Shown in pieces: positions 56,561 through 64,000 of a stretch of 64,000 bases of DNA. Location of the stretch: positions 50,921,520-50,985,519 of the forward strand of contig NC_070602.1 of assembly GCF_027172205.1 (NCBI RefSeq), given 5' to 3'. This DNA is from Podarcis raffonei (lineage: Eukaryota; Chordata; Lepidosauria; Squamata; Lacertidae). How positions within the stretch are numbered: the first letter of the stretch is position 1; each line of letters begins with the position of its first letter. The notes below the pieces were generated by a model that was not told the origin of the DNA, did no database searches, and saw only the letters and a program-made list of their open reading frames with translations. A program made the translations under genes and the position numbers.

Positions 56561-57025
56561 GTTTTACCAAGATGCTCTTCCTGTGACTTGAGTGTTCACT
56601 CAACTGTCCCTGGCACTCAATAAACCAAGCTGTGCATCTATATTTACATGACATCTTTGGGGAGCACCCTGAGAAATTACACCTGCTTTCTCCATGAGTG
56701 ATCTGGGCTCACCTCCCTGGCTCCATAGACACTGAACAGAGCCACCAGCTAAGAAAAATGCAGAAAAAGCATGTGTTCTACAAGAAAGTAGAACTTCATC
56801 TCTGAATCCCAGCATCCTTTCAGGCCATCAGGATTTTTGACCTAGTTTGTAGTGGGCCGTATTACCACTTCCCACAGACTCATGGGAGAGAAACACATTG
56901 TTCAGATGTCTTGGTCAGTCAGCTATCCCTTTTGAGGTCTCCCAAATGGGCTGTAAGCTGTAACATCCTTCTTTTTGTTGACTCTCTCTGGTTTTTAATG
57001 GTGCTCCCTAACTCTGCCTTCCCTA

Positions 57026-57125
57026 ATGTGATGCCCTCCAGATGGTTTCAGCTACAACTCCCATCAACCCCAAGTAGCATGGACAATGCTCAGCGATGTT
57101 GGGAACTGTTGTAGTCTAAATCACC
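57026..57125. mobile_element. hAT-like MITE remnant
   Basis: TGATGCCCTCCAGATGGTTT, CAGCTACAACTCCCATCAAC, then GTTGTAGTCTAAATCACCTG. Old CAGGGGTAGCC-type copy. Confidence 0.5.
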
Positions 57126-57379
57126 TGCAAGACACTGGGGAATGCAGTCCTAACTGTTGGCTGGAAAAAGGCCCAACTCTGTCTTTTTGCCTTTTTCCCC
57201 AGGCTCTATTTTCTGCCTTTTGATTGGACTATCCCAGCACCAGCAACTCCTATGTCACTATCAAAGCAAATAGGGGAGAGGGAGCAATGGCAGGACCCAG
57301 TAAAGTCAAGCCAATCCCTTGTTCACATTATTTTATTTGTTATTCTATTTCATTTAAATGTTTATGGAAGACACTTTTG

Positions 57380-57482
57380 TATTTTATTTTATTTTATTTT
57401 ATTTTAAATACAGCAAAGTGGCATACAACATACAAAATTTACAGTAAGAGCAATAAAAATAGCAATAAATAAATAAATAAAT
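57380..57482. repeat. (ATTTT)n and (TAAA)n with a retroposon tail between
   Basis: About five ATTTT units (57380-57405), then TACAGCAAAGTGGCATACAAC, then ATAAATAAATAAATAAATG. Looks like a short minus-oriented LINE tail. Confidence 0.5.
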
Positions 57483-59070
57483 GCTGTGGTGGTAGCAAAT
57501 AACTTGGATGAAGGGCTATTTTGGGATGTAAATTGTGGAGGAGCCTTTTCCCCAGTGTGCAGATGGGGATGAGCAGGGACAAACTCTCACACCCACATCC
57601 CTGGATTCCTTCATGGCCTCTACTCCCTGGAGGGAGACCATGACAGGAGCGTTGCTAGTTAATAACTAGTTAATAATAAATAACAGGAAATGGTGATCCA
57701 ATGTGTTTTCAACTTCTTCAATCAGATTCTTCAAAGGTCTTCCACTGACTGAATTTGGAGAGTTGCGTAAGCGTGCATGCATATGTATGTATAAGCATTG
57801 CTCACACAAGTGCACTCATAGGGATGCAAATGCTGTGCTCTGCAAAGAGGCAAGATAAGTCTTCCATCTTTCCTTGTTAACAGATGCCCTACAAGGTGCA
57901 CATGCTTATTTATTACGCATTTAATAAACATTATTTATGCGCCATGATCACCAACACAGTGGTGATACTAGGGCATTCAAGGGTCATGCATCTGGCTATT
58001 TTTTAAAAAAAACACACCACCACCACCACCTGAATTTATTATACATATATTCTGCTCATACACTGAACTCCCTAAAGGCTCACATTCAGATTACAATTCA
58101 GGCCACACCTGTTTAGCTTCCGTACCACGACAGCTTCTGATGTTCCCAGACCATTTGCTGTGTTTGGCCCACGTCTGGCTACACAAATACAAAAACACAG
58201 TGAAGGAAGTAAAAAAGAAAGCGACGAATGGTAGATCAGAATAGTGTTCTTCTTCCCAAAAAGAAAGAATAGTTGAATTTGCCATGCATCTCTACAGTGA
58301 TGACCAAAAATGTATCAAGTGGGAGCAGGGAGTTTTTTTCTTTTAGTTGCAGTGCAGACATGCCCTGAATCTACTTTCTTGTAGTTACTTAAAACTCATT
58401 GCTTCTCTTGGTGAACCTCCTCTATCTCCTTCTTTGCCTGCCACATTCTTTTCATAATTCAAAAGCTACCAACCATCTCTGCTTAATTTTCTATTCTGTC
58501 TAGGCTCAGCATCCTTTTCTCTATATGATGTGTCCTCTAGGTCTTCTCACCATTATCTTCATAGTTCTGTTCTAAATCCTTTCCAGTTTGGTGACTTGAA
58601 TCGTAACTCCTAAAACTGAACACAACATGCCAAACGACCTCCTTGTAGACAAGATTGCAGGGTGGACTGTCTTGAAATAATTCCTCTCTTGATATCTTCT
58701 GTCTAATGCAACCTGTATAATAATGCACAGATCTATCTTATGCATTTTGACTCTTCTGTGTAATATCCTACATTTATCACTGTCTGCACTTTATTAAAAC
58801 ATATTTTAGGACCATGTCATCTGGGAAAAAACACCAGAACCCGTGGAAATCACACAGTATTCTCCAACATCATGCCCCAGGATTGATTCTGCAGTGATTC
58901 AGAAATTTCCCTATTGAGTCATTACCCAGACTTCCTGTGATTGGACTGATTGTGGGGTCAGTCTGCATGATATCTGTGGGACCCTTCCAGGCTTCTGATC
59001 CTGTATCTGTGAGTTAAGAATGTAGCAGAAGAACTGGTCACACCTGTCTCTTTGTGATATAATGGCCTTA

Positions 59071-59426
59071 AAGGTAAAGGTAAAGGGACCCCTGACCATT
59101 AGGTCCAGTCGTGACCGACTCTGGGGTTGCGTGCGCTCATCTCGCTTTATTGGCCGAGGGAGCCGGCGTACAGCTCCCGGGACATGTGGCCAGCATGACT
59201 AAGCCGCTTCTGGCAAACCAGAGCAGCGCATGGAAACGCCGTTTACCTTCCCGCTGGAGCGGTACCTATTTATCTACTTGCACTTTTGTGCTTTCAAACT
59301 GCTAGGTTGGCAGGAGCAGGGACCGAGCAATGGGAGCTCACCCTGTCACGGGGATTTGAACCGCCAATCTTCTGATCGGCAAGCCCTAGGCTCTGCGATT
59401 TAACCCACAGCGCCACCCACATCCCT
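59071..59426 (-). mobile_element. tRNA-derived squamate SINE with 11-bp duplication
   Basis: Minus-strand head GATGTGGGTGGCGCTGTGGG, B box GGCGGTTCAAATCC, body GCAAGTAGATAAATAGGTAC, tail CCCTTTACCTTTACCTT. Flanked by identical TAATGGCCTTA (59060-59070 and 59427-59437). Best-preserved member of the family seen here. Confidence 0.93.
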
Positions 59427-60207
59427 TAATGGCCTTAGCTGGCTAGTTAAGCATGGCCATTTACATGTCCAAAGAGTGAGCCCTGTTGTCACAGAGACAA
59501 ATGGGTGAGATTTTTCTGACTTCACCTGGCTGGCTGGAGAACCATAGGCTAAGCAGGGTTGTGTATATGTGAACTTTAGTTGATGCTGGAAGCTGGATAC
59601 ACAGAGGCTTGTCTTGCTCTGTTCTGGGCACTATCTATGGCTCAAGGATCTTCCCAGGAACTATGTAAAACTTTTTCTCCCCACATCCTGCAGTCCAAAG
59701 CCTGCTCAAGCTTCCCTGTGGCTGCTATTTACATTTTAAATACGTTAACTGCATCCCTGCGATTCAACATTGTATTTCATTTAGCGTCCAGTGCTCTTTA
59801 TAAATCTTGCTTGGAATTATGATTTCTGTTGTGAGAGGATTGGCTGTGAAAGTAAGCTGCTCCTTCCTTCCCTGCCCACCCCCACCCCACCAAATACCTC
59901 CTTGTACTTCCATGCAGTGATCAATATGCAATCTATACCCATCACAGGCCATCCCTTGCAGCATAGCAGCTCAATAAAAACAAACTCAGGCCTGGCCAAG
60001 CACTACTGCAATTGTTAGACAAAATAACCTGTTCTTTGATCCATCTTATAAAGCTTTGAAACAGCCCCCCCACACACACACACAAAAGAAAGAAATGCAT
60101 AGAATGCAAAACTGCAGCAGGCAAGGACATGAAAAGCTCAGTAGACAAATATTTTAGCCAAAAGCAATAAACTGGTGAAGAGTAGATTTCCATTAATGAC
60201 CCCAAAG

Positions 60208-60210
<3 letters not shown>

Positions 60211-60245
<35 letters not shown>
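60211..60245. repeat. (CA)n microsatellite
   Basis: About 17 CA units. Confidence 0.95.
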
Positions 60246-60248
<3 letters not shown>

Positions 60249-61288
60249 TAAAATATATGTCTCTGGCATCCAAGTTGCACATTTCCATGTTTCCATGTTG
60301 AAGATCATTATAGTGCTGCACTGAAGATTCACCCCATGAATCTTTCTGGCACATAAGGATGGTTTAAATCTTGCCCGAACACCTCCTTGACATCTCTAAG
60401 TATTTTCATGCCCGTTTGCAGTCAGATCTGCTGCTGATTTGGTGCCGCTGCCCCCCACCCCAGTTAGGGCTCCTTTCTAATTTATGATATGTCCCCAGAC
60501 AATCAAGAGAGCCGGTAGCGAACATATTGGCATAATGGCACCATTCAGTCAATCAGAACTAGCTACATGACAATGTCACGGAGGGCAAATGGTGCTGACG
60601 GAGAGTGAGGGGCAAGGCAAACTCAAGGAAGCCAGCTTAAATGACACGGGGGTAAATTAGGGCAAGGTAATTTACCCCTGTCCAGAACTCTGTTCAGAAA
60701 CAGGGCTACTGCTGGCTGAGGTAGCCCAAGCCTGGCAGAGAGAAAACAAGCTTTTCAAATAGGGTTTGACTTATCCTTTTTGCCAGTATAACTTCTGCCC
60801 GGTTACTAGATCACTTGCCACTGCCCCATCATCTGCGGTTCTCTAAGTGGTCACTGGGAGGCCCAATAGACTATGATGCCCTTGACTTCAGACGGAGGAA
60901 ACAGCCACTATAAGGAAGCACAAGGGGGTTGCTGGAAAAGGCATTAGCCCCCCCCCCCGGGCATCCCTGAGTGTTCCCTTTCAGCACAGGGCACCTTCGG
61001 GAAATGTCCACTCCCCTTAACTCTGATGTTAGAATTCCTGCTCCATGGTTGCAGTCATGGGATTGTTGTCTCTCCAGGAGGGAGAGAACATCCCAGTCAG
61101 GCATGTGTCTCTGCCAGGGTCCTACTCGAGTGTAGGCCGAGCTCCAACAACTTACCCATGTAGTGATGAGTCTTTCCTCATTCCTGCCCTGGTTCATTGG
61201 GTGTAGTGACGGGTGGTAAACAGGGAAAGTTTAAGTAACAACAGAGAGCCACTGTTTTTGGAGCTAGCCCCACTCAAGCATAATGTCT

Positions 61289-61428
61289 AGAATCATAGAG
61301 TTGAAAGGGACCACCAGAGTCATCTCGTTCAACCCCCCTGTAATGCAGGAATCTTTTTGCCCAGCGTGGGGCTCGAACCCATGACTCTGAAATTTAAGAG
61401 TTTGATGCTCTACCAACTGAGCTATAGA
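61289..61428 (-). mobile_element. tRNA-Lys-derived SINE with CR1 tail
   Basis: On the minus strand ATAGCTCAGTTGGTAGAGCA, AACTCTTAAATTTCAGAGTC (CTT anticodon-loop position) and GGGTTCGAGCCCC form a tRNA-Lys-like head. It is followed by ATTCCTGCATTACAGGGGGG, GTGGTCCCTTTCAACTC and TATGATTCT, which is the CR1 3' end seen at 20155 and 22790. Same architecture as the tortoise Pol III/CR1-tailed SINEs. Not a functional tRNA: no 3' acceptor pairing and the tail is attached. Confidence 0.85.
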
Positions 61429-61474
61429 AAACTTCCAGCCCCAGGTGCTGGTGTTTCTGTTTATCCTGAATGCT

Positions 61475-61665
61475 TCTTAGGGTCACAGGTATGATCTAAC
61501 AGCACGTGGGGCCATCACCTACCTGAAACTAAGCAGGTCTTTGTTTGGCCAGCGCCTGGATAGGAGACCTCCTATAAACTACAGGTGAGCCCCATTGGAT
61601 TCTGTGATGCAGGGCAGCCAGAGTATAAATGGAAGAAAATAAATAAAAATGACTACATAAATGTG
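61475..61665 (+). mobile_element. 5S rRNA-related SINE
   Basis: ACTAAGCAGGTCTTTGTTTG, GCCAGCGCCTGGATAGGAGA and CCTCCTATAAACTACAGGT match the 3' two-thirds of 5S rRNA (GAAGCTAAGCAGGGTCGGGC, TTGGATGGGAGACCGCC...), including the internal control region. They are followed by GGGCAGCCAGAGTATAAATG and an AAATAAATAAA tail. A diverged 5S-derived retroposon, not a gene. Confidence 0.65.
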
Positions 61666-63404
61666 TGGACCAATACTGCCTGACACTTTTGTCAAAAATC
61701 AGTGCTGAATAAGCTGTATATCAATATCTCCAAATTTGCAGACATCTCGTGTACCGGCACAGTAGTAGCAAAATTAGTATTTGTATTTTTACGTATATTT
61801 TAAAGACATTTTTAATATTAGTCTTTGTTCTTCCAAACTACAGTATCTTCAGTTAGGTTTTTACCTAGCAGATTGTGAGGCCTTTGAAGGTTGCTAGGGA
61901 CTCTTTGCTTACAGGAGTTTTTAAAACGACAGGTATTGCACATATATACACATGCAGTTTTATTTTTAAATTGGCTTTTATCCCATAATTTGCATTATAC
62001 TATTTTAACCCACATATTAGAGAGCTTAGATACTGGCTACCTGAAGAGCTTGAGACCATTACGAGCACCGAGAAACTACAGAGTTGTTATTACAGCTGTT
62101 ACTGCATTTGTTGAATTATACACCACAATGCAAAGGATTTGTTCATTTATAGCTTGGCCCCGAATGAAGATTCTGTGGAAATGGGTCCATTGACCCAGCT
62201 ACCAACAGCCATTTTAAATTAAGTCTTCACTGAATTCCTGGATTTCCAGAGCTTTTTGATCTTTGACAGTGCGTTATATAAAGCATGGCTTTTTACGTGA
62301 CATTTTGTGACAGCAATACAGTTATTTAATTTATTTTTTTCAGCAATTTGGGGCATAAGTTCCTTGCATATTGTATAGATTTATTATACGTAATAAATAT
62401 TGACCTTTCCCATTTGGAACTGTACTTGAGACACAGTTTCCACTGGCTTGTTGTCTCTGATGTCATTCGCCCTTTGGGTTGCAGTTCATGATGCAGACCA
62501 GCCTCTTTTTCATTTCTTTCCTTTCCGCCTTGAGTGCTCTCAGTGGCCTTCTAAGCACAGCCTGTTCCTGCTACATGCAGCCTCTTGAGGCTCCTGAGCC
62601 CTTCAGGCCAATCCCGCTTCTTAGCCACTGACAGGAACTATAAACACAGAGGCAGGGATCAGAACGTTTTGCAAGAACTGTGCTAAAGGCTCTCACCTGG
62701 ATATCTACCAATTGCAGCCTCGCTGTGGTTTGACAGCTTGCACTCTTGGTCAAGTAACACAGAGCTTGTGCCACGTGGATGGGAGAGATTTTGCTTTGTG
62801 TGGCACCAGGAATCAAAAATACTTTTTCTTTTCTTTTCAAATCGTTGAGGCATCAGTAGGAAGTGTCTTTGCTCTTGTATGAGAAATTCTTGAGCATATG
62901 GAAGATCTGCTTACAGGCATGCAGCACCCCCTTATAATGGCACCAGCATGAGGGCCAAACTACGCATTATATCTAAAGAAAGCAGTTGCTTGGAGCAGTA
63001 AAGCAGCAGGGAGGGAAGGATGCCCATCACTCCCACCCTTTACTCTTCTGCAGAAGCCTCCCAACAACCAGTTTTCCTTCAATGAAATTCCAGTCCAGGT
63101 AATTCCTGGCTTCCTTGGGCAACCAATAGGGCCCTGGGGACTTTTTTTTTAAAGGCGGGCAGCATAGCTGATGCTTGCCCTGACCCCCTCCCCACCCACC
63201 ACACAAAAAAACAACAGTCTGACATGGCAATCCTAGCAGAAGCAGGTGACTTCATCGAGCCATGTTTACATTTTCTACAAGGCATTCTGGGAAATTTGAA
63301 GCGGGGTTAGGCTGCATTACCCTGTGCTGCCACCACAAGGAGGTAAGGCTGTTAGGCCCCACTGAGGAAGGGGTCCACAACAGGACACTTTGTCCAGGGT
63401 ATGT

Positions 63405-63460
63405 TTACATACCCTCCAGCATTCCTCAGATGAAGAAAGGGACATTTCTCACTCCTCCCC
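63405..63460. mobile_element. Half MITE, CATACCCTCCAGCATT end
   Basis: ACATACCCTCCAGCATTCCT, then GATGAAGAAAGGGACATTTC. Left end of the 14811 family. Confidence 0.5.
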
Positions 63461-63531
63461 CCCAACCTTCTTTGTCTTCCACCCCACCCCCCGGCAAAGC
63501 ATTTCCACCACAACTACACTAACAGGGCGCA

Positions 63532-63533
63532 CA

Positions 63534-63614
<81 letters not shown>

Positions 63615-63615
63615 T
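63532..63615. repeat. Palindromic (AAT)n(ATT)n microsatellite
   Basis: About 14 AAT units meet about 13 ATT units head to head at 63575, forming an almost perfect 84-bp palindrome. It adjoins the 3' end of the minus-strand L2 at 63612. Confidence 0.92.
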
Positions 63616-64000
63616 ATACCCTGCCCATCTGGCTGGGTTTCCCGAGCCACTCTGGGCGGCTTCCAACAGAATATTAAAATACAATAATCTATTAAACATT
63701 AAAAGCTTCCCTAAACAGGGCTGCCTTTAGATGTCTTCTAAAAGTTTGGTAGTTATTTTTCTCTTTGACATCTGGTGGGAGGGCGTTCCACAGGGCGGGT
63801 GCCGCTACCGAGAAGGCCCTCTGCCTGGTTCCCTGTAACTTTGCTTCTTGAAGTGAGGGAACCGCCAGAAGGCCCTCGGAGCTGGACCTCAGTGTCCGGG
63901 CAGAATGATGGGGGTGGAGACGCTCCTTCAGGTATTCTTTGGTAGGTTTGCAAAAAGAAAAACACATGCCAATAAATAAATTTTAGAAAGGGGCAAGATT
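63612..64000 (-). mobile_element. L2-type LINE 3' end, continues off window
   Basis: On the minus strand an open frame (63967-63692) reads GTRQRAFSVAAPALWNALPP, DVKEKNNYQTFRRHLKAALF and ends REAFNV, the L2-clade ORF2 C-terminus. Its 3' UTR has CTGCCCATCTGGCTGGG-type sequence (plus) next to the palindromic microsatellite. It is the best-preserved L2 frame in the window; the 5' part lies past base 64000. Confidence 0.85.

Larger units (their letters stand above)
30401..64000. other. Intergenic 5' flank of CREB3L1, no recognised gene
   Basis: To the right of the CREB3L1 island I recognise no host coding exon on either strand. In human the upstream neighbour is PHF21A in divergent orientation (remembered synteny), so this may be the CREB3L1-PHF21A interval. 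The identifiable content is mobile elements, simple repeats and one further CpG island. Stretches such as 31570-32700, 36340-38090, 46000-48200, 49200-51000, 57480-59070 and 61670-63400 show no feature I can name. Confidence 0.55.

Noticed and set aside
61362-61428. tRNA-Lys-like gene on minus
   Set aside because: It is fused to a CR1-type tail and has mismatched stems; it is a SINE head.
61500-61575. 5S rRNA gene
   Set aside because: Only the 3' two-thirds is recognisable, it is diverged, and it continues into non-5S sequence with an A-rich tail.

Overview
The window looks like nuclear DNA of a squamate reptile, most likely a lizard and possibly a lacertid. The evidence is the repeat content: Sauria SINEs (two copies), a second tRNA-derived squamate SINE (three copies), CR1 and L2-type LINEs, an L1 related to vertebrate L1s, many short hAT-like and Tigger-like DNA transposon remnants, and abundant simple repeats. 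No prokaryotic operon, CRISPR array or phage module is present. Species assignment is inference.

One host gene is recognised. On the minus strand at 29358-29465 lies the first coding exon (36 codons) of CREB3L1 (OASIS), an ER-membrane bZIP transcription factor. It has an ideal start context, ends at a strong splice donor, and sits inside a CpG island of roughly 28.9-30.4 kb that should be its promoter. Everything left of it (1-29357) reads as intron 1. I could not find exon 2 (expected to resemble human HFPEHLDHF...), so it probably lies beyond the left edge. Everything right of the island is 5' flanking intergenic DNA. A second, smaller CpG island at about 53.73-54.24 kb may be another promoter; no known protein is recognised there.

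Layout: 1-29.3 kb is intron with hAT-like and Tigger-like MITEs, three CR1 3' ends, L2 tails, SINEs, a non-LTR reverse-transcriptase fragment and a 752-bp Tigger-like element made of GC-rich hairpins. 28.9-30.4 kb is the CREB3L1 promoter and exon 1. 30.4-40 kb holds a hairpin MITE, a Tigger-like MITE, a recent 5'-truncated L1 with a 522-codon open frame and a 17-bp target-site duplication, and a possible CRE/AP-1 site. 40-53.7 kb holds an L2 split by an L1 insertion, a SINE split by a hAT element, a CR1 with RT sequence, and a 62-bp tandem repeat. 53.7-64 kb holds CpG island 2, an old broken Gypsy-type LTR retroelement fossil, a SINE with perfect target-site duplications, a tRNA-Lys SINE with a CR1-type tail, a 5S rRNA-related SINE and an L2 running off the right edge.

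I did not find a new multi-gene system. The interest lies in the nested, datable transposon insertions, SINE/LINE tail sharing inside one window, and possible regulatory signals around CREB3L1. Repeat family names are by recognition of sequence features, not by database search.
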